Assembly: GCF_021917145.1 (NCBI RefSeq) | Contig: NC_061066.1 | Coordinates: forward strand, 1,699,333-1,763,332 | DNA: 64,000 nt | Origin: Hypomesus transpacificus | Taxonomy: Eukaryota; Chordata; Actinopteri; Osmeriformes; Osmeridae | Direction of reading: 5' to 3' | Part shown: positions 1 through 11,729 of the stretch, piece by piece | Layout of the letters: every line of letters begins with the position of its first letter | Numbering within the stretch: position 1 is the stretch's first letter | Notes under the pieces: model-generated | The model's input: only the letters and a program-made list of their open reading frames with translations | Database searches by the model: none | Told to the model about the DNA's origin: nothing | Translations under genes and position numbers: made by a program

Positions 1-1440
1 TATATGTGAGCATCTTTCAAAGTTCTTTAGTTGCCATTTTCACATTGGATGGTGCAATACTAAAGGGCTCAGCTCGATGTCATGAGCTCAACATTGCCTA
101 AATAGACTGTGAATAATAAGTCCCCAATATAAACACAGGTGGTCTAAACGTATAGGGCTGGGTGGACATCCTTCAGAGTATACACATTATTTTGCCACCT
201 GGCCACTGACAGTCAATGCTTATTTTAACAAAGTACCGTATCAGGCATACAGTATTTGGTTGAACTATTTCAAAAACCTGTTGATTTTCAACAGGTAAAA
301 TGAAGTAAGTAGCTGAACAGTAGCCAGTATGTAGCAGGCTGTTTTTACATAGCGGAATGTACAATGCGTCGTCTGCAAGGCAAAATAACTAAATTGATGA
401 ATATTCCCTTTTCAGAGAAAAAAAAAACAATTAAATTACTAGGCTGTATTCATGTTATGAACAATCTATTATTATTAATCAAAATTCATTCATTCATTTT
501 GGAAGTCATGAATAATGAGATACATTCAATTTGACATTTTCTTCTAGTTGGCTGGCTGTATAGAGAGTTTAAGTATGCAAAGATGCTAAATGAACATAAA
601 ACAACCAAGCTTCTTTCATGTTAAATTGTTGTACATCAACTAGTTAGACTTTCTTTCTTTCAAAAAGTGTACTGGTTGTGTTATATTTTGTGCTTCATTG
701 AAAGCCATATGATACAAAGTAAATAACCTTTCCGTCTTAAATTATATTTCTGATTTACACATAAGTAATAATACAAAACAAACATAGCAAATACTTAAAG
801 GCTATGAACTGTTAACTTTACTTTGCACATTAAAATAATTAGCTATTGCCCCTAACTATCCCCAGGATTAAACCCCATGTTTTTTTGTACATTGTAGCAT
901 GCATGTCAATGTATTATATCAATATTGTTGAACAAATCAAACTTAAGTTAAATTAATATATGATATAGTATTTTATACATGCCAATACACTATGTTTACA
1001 TTTGTACATACACCTCTTAATGCAAGTGTTTGTATATATTTAAAAGAAACACATAAGAGCGTTTGTTGTTGTATACTTCTTGCGATCAAAAAGTAAATGT
1101 ATTTACTGTGTATTTATATGGAGTATTGGTGATAATTTGTACAGCTCAAGCTTGTGCTTTTCATTGTATTTATACTCAGTAAGTATCAATGGTGGAAAAT
1201 AAGTCTAAGTATATCAGTGAACTACATTTTCTCTGGATGCTCCATATATAAGAATGTTGTGTGTATCTGCTGAAATTATGTGAAAATACCCACTGAGAAA
1301 GAACAGAAACTGTAACCACATGTCATGAAGTGTACAGTTTGTGATAACTTTTGTAACAATTTGCAGTAAATATTTGAAATATGATTTTACTGTGTGTTTC
1401 CTATGTATTTTAACAAAATAAAACATTGAACATGTAAAGC
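1..1440 (+). other. AT-rich stretch, possible 3' UTR of a gene starting before the window
   Basis: No credible coding ORF is present. The stretch is AT-rich and ends near a plus-strand AATAAA at about 1416-1421. Two matches to the Pumilio element TGTANATA lie close together (1003-1010 and 1031-1038), and several other TGTA-containing words occur. This resembles a long vertebrate 3' UTR read on the plus strand. In human, TMEM263 lies beside MTERF2, so tmem263 is one candidate owner, but nothing here proves it. The alternative is plain intergenic DNA. Confidence 0.3.
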
Positions 1441-4400
1441 TTCAGGTCCACTTGTGATAAGTGATTTGTAGTTTCTGGGTGAAATGAAATAGCTGTGAAA
1501 TGGCAAGATGGTCTTCTTACTGTCTACAGTTTAATATTCCTTTGTGATAAGAGTTACCTAATGGGCCTCTGAGTGGTATGTAATTATTCATCCTTGTCAA
1601 GTTGTTGAATTTTGGGGTAAATAAAAGTGGCCTATATTCATTAAAAGTAGGGGTGCACATATAAATGGTAGAGTGGTTAGAACTTAGCTCTTTACAGCTA
1701 TTGTATGCAAGAGAAAATGATGATTTTTATGGGCAAGTGAACATTGTGAATAACCATCCCATGCAGACTACCTTATATTCTCATACATACATGTTTTAAT
1801 GTTCTATACATTCTCACTCATATTTGATTTTGGCTCCAAAAGCAAAACGGATTTGATTGTTGTTCATGTACCATTGATCAAAACCCTGATTTCACATTAT
1901 ATTCCACAAAATGATATGTACCTGTGGTATGATTATAATCTTTCTCTACTGCTATGCTGCACAGTACATTTGTGTACTTGAACATTGTATCATCAATTAA
2001 ATATAAAGCAATTGACAGAGTTTTCATTCAAGGGAATTTTCCAAATTAAATTTTGTTCATGCATTTCCTACATATGTTGATTTTGAGATGTTATGGTCTT
2101 TGTTCAAATTAGGTGGCATGGCAGCTTTGACAGTAAACAATCTGGGTAACATTGAGAAGAAATTCATTTCTGTCAAATCAATCATCTTGGAATGTTTTTT
2201 GCAATTGAACACTTTTCAGCCACCTAATGAATATTTATCTTACCCCAAAGCACAGGTACCACAGGACTATGTCTCCACTCAATAAGGCCCTGTACTGTGA
2301 GAAGCACACTACTCTCCCTCGATGCAACACCTACCAAACAGGTCACGTCTCATAACTGATTAGCTACAGAACTTCAGTCCCTCAGTGGAAGGTGATATTG
2401 ATTCGAGGCACCTTCGGGGGCCTTCCGTTGCCCGTCCTCCCCTTGGCAAGGGCCAGTGGGGCGTGTCACCATCAGTGAGTTGGCCTGTCACTTTAATTGC
2501 CGAGCCGCCACTCACACAGAGTGCCCAGCTTCCATTTATTCTCCTCTACTGGTGCCTGACACACGCTCCATTAAAACTGTTTCTCTGTGCGCTGAAAGGC
2601 CAAGAAGAAAAAATACTTTTCTCCTCCCCTGGACAGGAAAGCATTATATGTTGTCCCCCATTTGGAGAACATAATTGTTGATAATTACAGAGCATAGAAC
2701 CAGCTTCAAAGATTCTTGCTGTGTGTGCAACAAAAAAGACAAATTCAAAGACAGAGAAAACTTTTGGATTCCATTGTTCAACTAATTTAGATCTGCTTTT
2801 AATGGCAACTTGTTTGCTTAAAACTCTTAAATCAATAGAAATTGGTCGTACTGGTGACAGTGTAGCCCACAGTGTAGCCAACTGGTTTGAAATCTTGATG
2901 TTGTATGTTATAGATTTGGTAACGGTGTGCTATTTCTATCCAGGTACATCAAACAGAGCATGTGCTAACAACATCAAAGGACAAACGGGACAAACTGTCG
3001 CTGGAATACATTCTGACCTCTTAAAGTATAGAGCTTCTTCCTTCTGCTTTGTCATCTGTTTCTTTTTGATGGTCATAATCTAAAAAGGAGCATTTTGATC
3101 TTGACATAATATCCGAATAAGCCTTTGATCCCATTAAATGGATAGACATTGCTGTTTCAGTAGCTTCCTTGGTAATGAAAGCCACCAGCTCCCTTTTTTG
3201 GTAAACCCAGAGTTTGCTAATAGCTCCACATGTTGATGCATGTAATTAAAGCTTTGTCATTTCCTGGGTGTTTGTGTCTGGTATACAGCAGGCATGCTTT
3301 TTATGGGAGACTTGGGGACGACAGCGCTATCTTTGCGACCGGCATTAACAATGCACCTGCAACACAGGAATACATTTAAAGAAAATGTTTTCAGCAAATT
3401 GCTGATTTTTTATAAGATTTATCCATCTCATTGTTTATTCTGGGTAGGTATTATTCATACTAATTGATTCTAAAGTAGTATGAATAATGTACACATGAAT
3501 GTACATTTCAACAAAACTAAAGACTGTAGGCAATGTTTCTACTGTGGGCAATGCTTTTACTGTAGGCAATGCTTGGGAGTGACGTGGCAGTTAATGTTAC
3601 CTTTATGTAAAGTGTTGACCAAACCTTCAGATTGTTTCTATACTTTCAAAGATTTATCGGAAGCAAGACCAGGAATGATGAGTTTAGCCATGCGTACAAC
3701 CACTAAGGGTTTAACAGAAAAAAAGGGGTTTTGGAGTTTAGTAACTCTTGAAGTATAATAACAGATTGACGGACAAAGAAACTGTCTGGGGTAGAGATAC
3801 CTGTCTTGTGTAAGTCGTACAAGAGATACGTACCAATCATGTTATGCAACAGCTACAATGACACGTGGGCAAGTTACAGTGTTATAAGACTGGAGGAGAA
3901 ACACAGGCTTAATCTAAGTCGAGTGTGGAGTTATCGAGGGATACAATGGGTTACGGTCAACTCGTTCCCAACACTGGAGTGGAACTTGGTCAATTATGAG
4001 GACCATTACATGTGGAAGGATGGACAGGCTGTTATGTCATATCACATCCCATTAAACCCAAATGGTTTTATAACAGGTAGCACTTGAGGTTGCATAAAGA
4101 ATATATTGTGGTCACAGCCACAGGTCACATGGCAAATAACCAACGTGCTCAACTGATGCACTAGATCAGAAGGAGATGAAATAAAAAAGCCGTCAATCAA
4201 GATCATCACACATGCATTAAAGACAGTGCAGAGGTGTTTTTTTTCAATGGCAAGTACATGAAAGAATTGTGTAAGTTATCTTCCAATTACCATCATTGTT
4301 TGAAACCTCCAATAAAGACCTATTTGATTGCAGTGATGCATTGGCATGTATTTGATGTGTGATCTAGCTTGCTCTTAGACACGGCCCGCTTTGTAGCAAA

Positions 4401-5100
4401 GGAGGTGATCACAAAGAACTCAACAAATAGATCCTCTCTGTGTCAGCCTAGTCACAGAGAGGAAAGAGAAGGGTTATAAAAAATAAAATAAACTAGCTCT
4501 GCCAACGGAAACATATTGATATAAGGGGCCCAAAATAGATGTTTTACCCCATGGGTAAGAGCACTGGAATCGTGTTTCGTTACTCTTCTTTCTGGATTTA
4601 TTCACTTTGACATGTGCATGGAGCTCATGAATAATCAGGACATGTTAATTCATGTTTACTTTGGTGAGGGGGGGGGTGTTAAAATGTGTCTGTTACATGA
4701 TCTCAACAGGGGGTCTGGGAGAAAACACCCACAAAATAAAGACTATTACATGGTTGATTATGCTCTGAAAATGGTTATCGTGACCTACATCAGGGCAGGA
4801 TTACAGAGTGCTCTCTGATGTGTGCTGTGTGACATCCATGTAGTTGAGTCAATTTGGAGTCCACAGTATGGATATCGATTGTAGAATTGGACCCACAAAG
4901 CTACAGGGGGACCTACTTTATAAGGAACAATGAATACAGACTGCAGTTGAGGTAAAAAACAATGTTAAACACCTGAAATACCTGTGTATTTCCATTCATC
5001 CCTGTCTTCTATATGTGAATTTCCTTCTGACTGTGAATATTTAACATTCTTGGTGTTGGAGGGGGGAGGGCTACAGAAACAGGATCCCTGCTGCTCGATG
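1441..5100. other. Intergenic stretch without a recognised gene
   Basis: ORFs here are short, unrelated to families I know and lack flanking splice signals. A block around 2380-2680 is more GC-balanced and less repetitive than its surroundings and could be conserved non-coding DNA; that is only an impression. A short tandem repeat lies at about 3524-3572. Confidence 0.4.
3524..3572. repeat. Short tandem repeat, three units of about 17-18 bp
   Basis: The word GTAGGCAATG or GTGGGCAATG followed by a T-rich spacer occurs three times in a row. It makes the adjacent plus-strand reading frame look cysteine-rich, which is an artefact of the repeat. Confidence 0.6.
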
Positions 5101-5600
5101 TACCTCTTTATTCTCAGACACTAGAGTGAAACGCTGGTGTCAAGCCTGTCTGAGAATGTCATAATCCTTCCACGGCTGAAATTGGACACACAGACCTCCG
5201 TTGCGGTGCTCCAACAGGTGTGTTCGGAGACAATGGCGTCCCCCTCATCCTCAGCTGCTGTCTCCCTGCATGGTGGTGGCATCGGGAGGAGGCCACACGG
5301 CTCATGCCGTGGTCTGACCGCGGCTGTTGCCGTGGTAATCCACTCGATGCAGTGCAGAGGTGTGGAAGTCAACGTGAATCATTCGATTCAGAGGGAGGCC
5401 ACGCGGGAGGATGTGAGCCTGAATGTGAATGCAACCGTTCATCACCCGCATCGACCGTCACAGAGTTCCGTCCCACCCAGCAGCAGCACATCCACACAGG
5501 TCCTCAGTCATGTCTTACGTGGTCACAAACAGGTGGATGGTGCCAGGGACATGAGTAACCTGTAAGCATCCAGACATGAGGAGGAAACACAAGCAGGTGT
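5101..5600. other. GC-rich island with a 142-codon open frame of unknown meaning
   Basis: About 450 bp are clearly richer in G+C and CpG than the flanking DNA. An ATG-initiated plus-strand frame runs from 5137 to 5565 and encodes a Ser/His/Val-rich protein I do not recognise. A second frame on the minus strand covers 5121-5372. The plus frame has no recognised domain, signal peptide or membrane segment. It may be a CpG-island-like regulatory block, a decayed mobile element or, less likely, an unannotated exon. Confidence 0.3.
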
Positions 5601-7754
5601 TTAAAGATTGCCAGAGGCCTTGTCCAACCTTTTCCTCTGCAATGAGTTATGAGGAACATGGTTGTAAACTAATCTTCTCGTTATGGTATTTCAAGTATTA
5701 TGATGCATACTACACACGTATACATTGGGCACATACACACAAACGCTCCCTTTTTCTCTCAATGTGGGGAACATAACCAGTCCAGCATCCAACCTTTACA
5801 ACTCCAAGGCCTACATCTTTTATTTTCAGTTTCAATTATTTTCCACTGACTTCAACACTTCAGCCAATGAGGTTCATTAACAAGCCAGCCAGGCCAGATC
5901 ACTGTGTTCACTTCTCCATGTCATGCTGACATCTACACAGGCTAGAGTCCATTTGAGGAGAATGGTAGTGTAGTCTAGTTCTGTTTCTGTGAATGAGAGA
6001 CCAGACTCCCACACTGAAGAGATGAGTCACAGCATGCTTCAACCCCTTGTCCTGCACTATGTCAGTGGGCATGGGCACACACCGCAGCCTGCTGTTAGCT
6101 AATAGAAACAGTTTATATTTAGTGTGCTTCACATGCCTCTGCATGGACACACACACAATCGTGACTCACAAACAAATGCACACACGACTTCCACCCATAA
6201 TGTGAAGATCAACAAACAAGAAAGTATGACACAATAACCATCACACCCTATGCTCCACATGCAACCCCTGCTCCGTCCTAACACTCTTGAAATAAACTGA
6301 GCCTTAATGGTATACATAGTGGAGTTACATCGGTCTTTATAAGGCCAGAGGGATCAGGACCTGGGTACTGAGAGCCAACTGAGGAGGCATAGAGATTAAT
6401 GTTCTGTCAGAGAAACTAAATCTCTTGAATATCCCTGGATGGCTCCAGGTCCCTCCTCAATTTGGAGGGAGAAGGAGATAAGCCCTAATGGCTCAGTCTC
6501 CGGGGCAGGCTAATTTATCCAGTGGATGGAGGCAGCCAGAGAGTCTCTCTAATTTCTCCCATGACTTATATGTGTGTGTAAGTGTGTGTATGTGTGTGTG
6601 TCTGTTTCTCATTGCAAGATACAGGGAACAAGGGTGTCGTTATACCCTTTTTACTGGGCCACGTGCCCCAGTATAAATCAGCTGTGCCCCAGTAAAATCA
6701 AAAGTTTGAGTTATAACAATTTACTTTATTAGCCAGTGCATTCATTTAGATTTATAATCCTGGAAAAAATAAATGCAGTATCCCAATCACCACTTGTAAA
6801 ATCAAAGCAGTTTTACCGTAAACACAAACCGATGTCCGCAGAATTCCATGTCAGCTCGCTCTTCTGAGCTTGCCAATTAGCCACTGCAGCACGCACACAG
6901 AAGTTCAGGTGTCGGACTTGGCACACAAGTCAGAATTGTGGTAGGCAAAGCCTACTGATCATCTTATTTTGACTAAAACATAAAAACAATATTACATGAA
7001 GCTCAAAAAACTGTATTTGCGCTCAAATGAATGCAAAACAAATGTGCGCACTTGCATTAGCTATTGATGTTCCTGCCAAAGCTGATTTCAAACTTGCGTC
7101 CCTGAACTGTTGTATCATGGGTTAAGCAAGGGGAGTTTCTATAGCCCAGTAGTGCATTGTGCGCCGCAAGCTTGGAAGAAAAAAAGGGATATGAATAGGG
7201 GCCTGTGGCCCAGTAGAGCTTTATGTCTAACAACTTCCCTGATGTGGATGCATCCACCTATGAGATGATGATGTATATTGTTATGCATGGTTTAACCAAC
7301 ACATCTTTGTTTCACCTTACCTAGCACTGCCAGAAATCTGTATTAACGGTAATGAGCAAGCATACATTGACCCAGCAGTTTCTGGATCAAAAAAGTAGTT
7401 AGAATTATGATTTAATGATAAAGCAAATGTTGAAGTGTACAATAATGCTATTGCCTGCTAAGTATCCTGCTGTCTAATCAATGTGTTGATGTGTAAATGT
7501 AGCTTGTCCATATGTAGTTTGAATTATATCTAAAGAAATCCATGCATGGTTGCTGTGTACCAAATAACAAATCAATTATCCTCAAAAATAACCGTCATTA
7601 AGAAAGATTTAAAATATAAATCGAGTATGTGAGAAGCACATCATCTCACATCATTGAGTCTGCCTGTCAAGTCTTTTTGAACATACCGACAAAAGGAACA
7701 CCTCCAACTGTAGTACAGCTGCAGCCACTGAAAACTCATAGTAGCGACCCCTTC

Positions 7755-7835
7755 ATTTGAATCAGGTGTGTTGGAGCAGGGAAGCTTCTAGGGCAGTGGG
7801 CCCTGAGGACTAGTGTTGAAGATCACTGATCTAAC
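7755..7835. repeat. Fragment of a dispersed teleost repeat
   Basis: The phrase built around AATCAGGTGTGTTGGAGCAG followed by GGGCAGTGGGCCCTGAGGAC is one I recognise as recurring in many fish genomes. Both ends are unclear and I cannot assign the family. Confidence 0.35.
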
Positions 7836-8646
7836 CAATAAAACTAATCTTCCAATTACAGATACTGTTAATGATTCATTGGAGACTGAGCCAACAGGCA
7901 TTCTTTGGACCCTCAATGACCCTCATGGAAGATGCAATAGAGCAGTGGAGCTCAATGGCATATGGGCCACCCACAGCACAGGCATCTCTTACATTCCACT
8001 CTGCGCCACAAAACCTTGCACACAAAAATCTAGCTATGTGAGTGGAGCCAAACTGACTTTTTAAAGTTATGGTTCTCTATAAACTGTGATCTGACTGCTG
8101 TGAAGAAGTACTTAGATTAGGGACTTAACTTTTTGTTGGTTTTGCTTCTAACAGAAAAAAGGTTGCTTTTGTCACTATATAGAGAATGTCTGTCCACAAC
8201 ACTCTTTATCCCTGCACCCCCCCCTTCCCCCAATTACATCTAACGATTGTTATTACACAGCTGTTCTAACTGCTGTAGAATGCCCCTGATAACTACTCTA
8301 CATCCATACACACAAATGCACTCCACTTACTCTGCAGTCCAAATATCTTTGCACAAAGAAATAGTACTGCTCTGCTGCTGAGTTTATGGAAGACATTTGA
8401 GTTTATTGCAAACACAAAGGTTTCCACTCAATTTCCTATTTGTTTTTTAGTCATCAACCAAATGCACGTGACTGGTTTGTGTCTGATCAGTTTATGAAGA
8501 GCTACAGCCCGGACTGATGGCAAGGGCACTGTGTCTTTGCATGGCAGCTGTCAATCTATCCTTAGTCATTGTGTCCTCTGGCCTCTGCTGGGCCTTAATG
8601 AGCAGGCACCCCCCCCTGGTGACACTGCAGCTGCTATCACAGTTCA

Positions 8647-8649
8647 TGC

Positions 8650-8680
<31 letters not shown>

Positions 8681-8850
8681 CTCTTTCTGTGTTTCTCTCA
8701 CACATGCTCACATTTTCTCTCTCTTTATTTTTCGGTCTCTCTTCTTCCTTCGACCCCCCCTCGCTTTTTTATTTCTTTCCCCCCTCTTTCCCTCTCTCTA
8801 TTTTTATCTTCTTCCATCTCTTTCTTTTTCTCTCTCTCTCCCTCTCTCTC
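8647..8850. repeat. CT-rich low-complexity tract
   Basis: About 200 bp of imperfect (CT)n/(TTTC)n. Three overlapping plus-strand reading frames of Ser/Leu/Phe composition cross it; they are products of the repeat, not genes. Confidence 0.85.
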
Positions 8851-10336
8851 TCGTCCTTGCTTTCTTTTACTAGGGTGTGCATTGCTATTGAGGATTTCTT
8901 GTAACTCTCAGAATGCCTTCAGCAATTCACCTCTTGTGGATGTGTAGGAACTATCTAAAGAAACATAAATTCATACTAAGAAACATCAAATATAAAATGT
9001 ATTTTAAATTAATGTTTTGCAATTCCAACTTCTGTAGATATATTTTGCATACCGATGCAGTGAGGAACTATTGCAGCACATAAACTCTGTCCGTTATATC
9101 ATCAATAAGAACCCCCCACCCTCACTGTGAGATGGGGGTGGAGCTGGATTGGAGTTGGCCTCCCGTAGTCTCTATGGAAACCTGTTGGCAAACAGCAGTG
9201 TCTGGAAGCCTTTAATAGATTCTCATGGCTACAAGAACAGAACGGCACCTGGGTGACGGGCAGGCAGGCAAAGCTAAACCACAATCTAAACCTCACAGGA
9301 CAAATGTTTCCCCGACACCTGTCTTGACAAAGATTTCATTCTGGCGCTTTGATTTGTGTTTGCTGAGTGTTTGCCAGGTGTTTTTTTTGTTTCCCCCGCT
9401 GGAAATGTGTTCAGTGTGATTTCAAAGTTGGTATTTTTGTAGATAGTGTAACAACTGGTAGGGGGCCATCGTAGTGTAGCAAGGGACCGGGGAACAGTCT
9501 AAGATAAGGGTCCTTTGAGTGCACTTAGGTATCAGAAAGCTCTCTGTAATGAGAAGGCTGCAAACCCCTGGGTACTGAAATCAGCCCGTTGAACAGAAAC
9601 TACAAAGAGACCATAAAAAGACTGAGGGATTTGGTTTACTGGTCCCAAGATTTAATGTTTACAGAATGGTTATAAGCTTGAGGGAAAGACTTTGGATGGA
9701 CATTAGTGGAAGGAAACTTCAGCGCTAGTATTTCATATAAATACATTCAACGCCACAGTAAATATTTCTTACAGTAGACTGGTGACTTGGTGCCATCTAG
9801 TGATTGACCAAGCCAATATTAAAAAAGCACTTACTGAACACTCCTAATAAATATAGTTTTAATGTATATTTAAACTTTATGTTGTAATCCAGAGCAAAGT
9901 GAATTTTAATGGGGTAGCCATATACTACACAGGTACAGTACATTACTGGTTCTTCTCTCCCATTTGGTGGAAGGTGCCTTCTAATGCCAGACTATAAAAA
10001 CAAGCCACCATGTAACTGCCAGCTGTCTCCCTAGGGGGCAGCAATCAAGAAGTCGGGATTCATTCATCAATCTATAGTTAGAGCTTTCTCATCCCAGTGC
10101 TGCAGAACAGTATTGCCAAGCAACAGCAATAGGGATACGCTGCATCTGTTTGACCCAATGGATTAACAAGAAACATAGGAAAACATATGACCATATGTAC
10201 GGTGTAGGGGGTGTTATTTTCGATTCCGTGATTTTTACTGTGAGCAAGCCTACTGAATATATCATTTTAAGATGTAATCAACATCAAATATGTATTTGTG
10301 AAATAACAACCAACATAGCAACAAGCTTTCACAGAT

Positions 10337-10665
10337 TTTAATATAATGTAATCAGGCACACAGCTACCAAATGACATTTTTACCATAAATATCAGCACAG
10401 AACTAGTGTTCATTATATGAAGTAAAACTATTGATTGATTACACAACTACAAGCAACACCTTGTGCAAAAACTTGTTGAAGACATTACTGGCGGTTCGCA
10501 CACAGATATGTAGTACCTAACTTAAATACCCCCCCACCCCCACCCCCACCCCCTGTCCCCTAACACACACACACTAGTAAATACAAAAACTAACATTTAT
10601 CACATGTTACAGAAGTGACAGAGGGTAGTGGCACTCTGCATGGTCCAGCGTTTGAGACTGATCCC
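10337..10665 (-). other. Candidate 3' UTR of the troponin T gene
   Basis: Downstream of the troponin T stop codon, on its sense strand, there is a strong G-tract cluster (10529-10560) and then the variant poly(A) signal ATTAAA (reverse complement at 10337-10342). The assignment is inferred; no canonical AATAAA was seen closer to the stop codon. Confidence 0.3.
10529..10560 (-). promoter_or_regulatory. G-quadruplex-type tract in the troponin T 3' flank
   Basis: The plus strand reads as repeated CCCCCA units, so the strand transcribed as troponin T mRNA carries at least four runs of five or more G separated by single T residues. This fits the standard four-run quadruplex pattern. It lies roughly 105-137 nt past the stop codon. 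Confidence 0.6.
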
Positions 10666-11568
10666 TCAGTGTTTGGCTAGTTTCCCCTTGGCCCCCCTGG
10701 TGGTCTTGTTGGCCTTGGAGCCTCTCTGGTGGTCACTGACACGGTTCCGCAGCACGTACACGTCATACTTCTGCCTCTTGAGCTTCTCAGCCAGCTCAAA
10801 CTTCTCAGCGTGGAGGTCTCGCAGCCATGCCCACAGGTCCCGGGCTTTCTCCGCCAGCTTCTCCTGGTTCAGGTGGTCGATGTTGAGGGGTTTACGGCGT
10901 TCCATCAACGCCTTGGTCTTTTTCTCGCGCTCGGTCAGCTTTTTACCCTTCTTCTGATCCACCTTCTGCAGGTAGCCCCCAAAAGCCTTGTTGGAAAAGG
11001 TTTTCTTTTTCTTGGCCTCCTCTTCGGCGCGGACTTTGGCTACTTCCTCCTCACGACGCGCCCTCTCCTCGGCCAGACGGGCTTGCCGCTCCCGGTCCTG
11101 TTCGGCACGAACCCGCTGCTGCTCGGAGCGGTCCGAGCGACGGCGCTCAATGCGGCTACGCAGGGCGACCAACTCCTCCTCCTCTTTCTGACGGCTGGAG
11201 AAGTGCAGCTCTATCAGGCTCTGAAGGTCGTTGAAGTCCTTCTCCAGCCTCTTGCGGTGAAGGTCATCAAAGTCCAATTTCTCACCCTCGGGGAGTTTGG
11301 GGAGAGTGATGTTAGGTATGTACATTTTATTGTGTTTTGGTTTGTTTTCCCCCTCCTCGTGTTCCTTCTCTTCCTCATCCTCCTCGACATGCTCTTTTTC
11401 TTCTTCTTCTTCTTCTTCCTTCTCTTCCTCTACCAACTTAGCTACCTCCACCTTCTCCTCTTCCTCTTCAGCCTGCTCAGTTTCTTCTTCTTCTTCTTGC
11501 TCTTCCTCATTCACCTCTTCCTCTTCCTCCTGCTCGTAGTCCTCCATAACCTCCTCTGTATCTGACAT
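10666..11568 (-). CDS. Troponin T, single-exon (intronless) gene
   Basis: Troponin T anchors the troponin complex to tropomyosin on the thin filament and passes the calcium signal of striated muscle. The 300-residue frame starts at the ATG at 11566-11568. Residues 1-73 are a Glu-rich acidic arm. Residues 97-180 form the basic/acidic heptad tropomyosin-binding region, with [12 protein letters not shown] at 100-111 and [12 protein letters not shown] at 164-175. FGGYLQK (196-202) and the helix [20 protein letters not shown] (251-270), which pairs with troponin I, follow. Length and domain order are normal for the family. It is odd in having no intron, where known troponin T genes have many, and in ending with a Lys-rich tail where I recall GRWK-type endings. 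The frame is intact, so it reads as a functional retrogene rather than a dead copy. I cannot assign a numbered fish paralogue; it is closest by eye to the cardiac/slow class. Confidence 0.92.
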   Translation of the reverse strand: MSDTEEVMEDYEQEEEEEVNEEEQEEEEETEQAEEEEEKVEVAKLVEEEKEEEEEEEKEHVEEDEEEKEHEEGENKPKHNKMYIPNITLPKLPEGEKLDFDDLHRKRLEKDFNDLQSLIELHFSSRQKEEEELVALRSRIERRRSDRSEQQRVRAEQDRERQARLAEERARREEEVAKVRAEEEAKKKKTFSNKAFGGYLQKVDQKKGKKLTEREKKTKALMERRKPLNIDHLNQEKLAEKARDLWAWLRDLHAEKFELAEKLKRQKYDVYVLRNRVSDHQRGSKANKTTRGAKGKLAKH

Positions 11569-11725
11569 GATGTTGATCCTGCCTTGTGGACAGCCCAGCA
11601 GTGGCGAGTGGAACAGGATTTCACACACAGACCAGCTGGTGTACGAAACACAGATGAGTGAGATCTCCTGTGTGGCGGCTTGGGCTCTTTTAAGGGTTTC
11701 TCATTACCATGTGACCAACTCCTGA
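11569..11725 (-). promoter_or_regulatory. Candidate core promoter and 5' UTR of the troponin T gene
   Basis: On the minus strand, a TATA-like CTTAAAAG (11687-11694) lies about 120 nt before the start codon, and a CACATG E-box of the CANNTG class (11708-11713) lies just upstream of it. E-boxes bind MyoD-type factors in muscle genes. The spacing would put transcription start near 11660. Motif matches only. Confidence 0.4.
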
Positions 11726-11729
11726 CCAA

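Larger units (their letters stand above)
5601..10300. other. Intergenic stretch without a recognised gene
   Basis: I see no gene. The block at about 6340-6570 looks non-repetitive and could be conserved. About 6630-7230 carries copies of a CCCAGTA word in both orientations around a CACGTG core, suggesting an old DNA transposon remnant. A CT-rich low-complexity tract and a piece of a common fish repeat are listed separately. Confidence 0.4.

Noticed and set aside
3806..4087. 93-codon plus-strand ATG frame
   Set aside because: Protein looks plausible in composition but resembles no family I know and has no supporting gene signals.
6630..7230. Complete DNA transposon suggested by repeated CCCAGTA words
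   Set aside because: No pair of matching ends or target-site duplication could be found; noted only as a possible remnant.
10729..11565. Long plus-strand frame opposite the troponin T gene
   Set aside because: Leu/Val/Phe-rich antisense shadow of the Glu/Lys-rich coding strand; no family resemblance.
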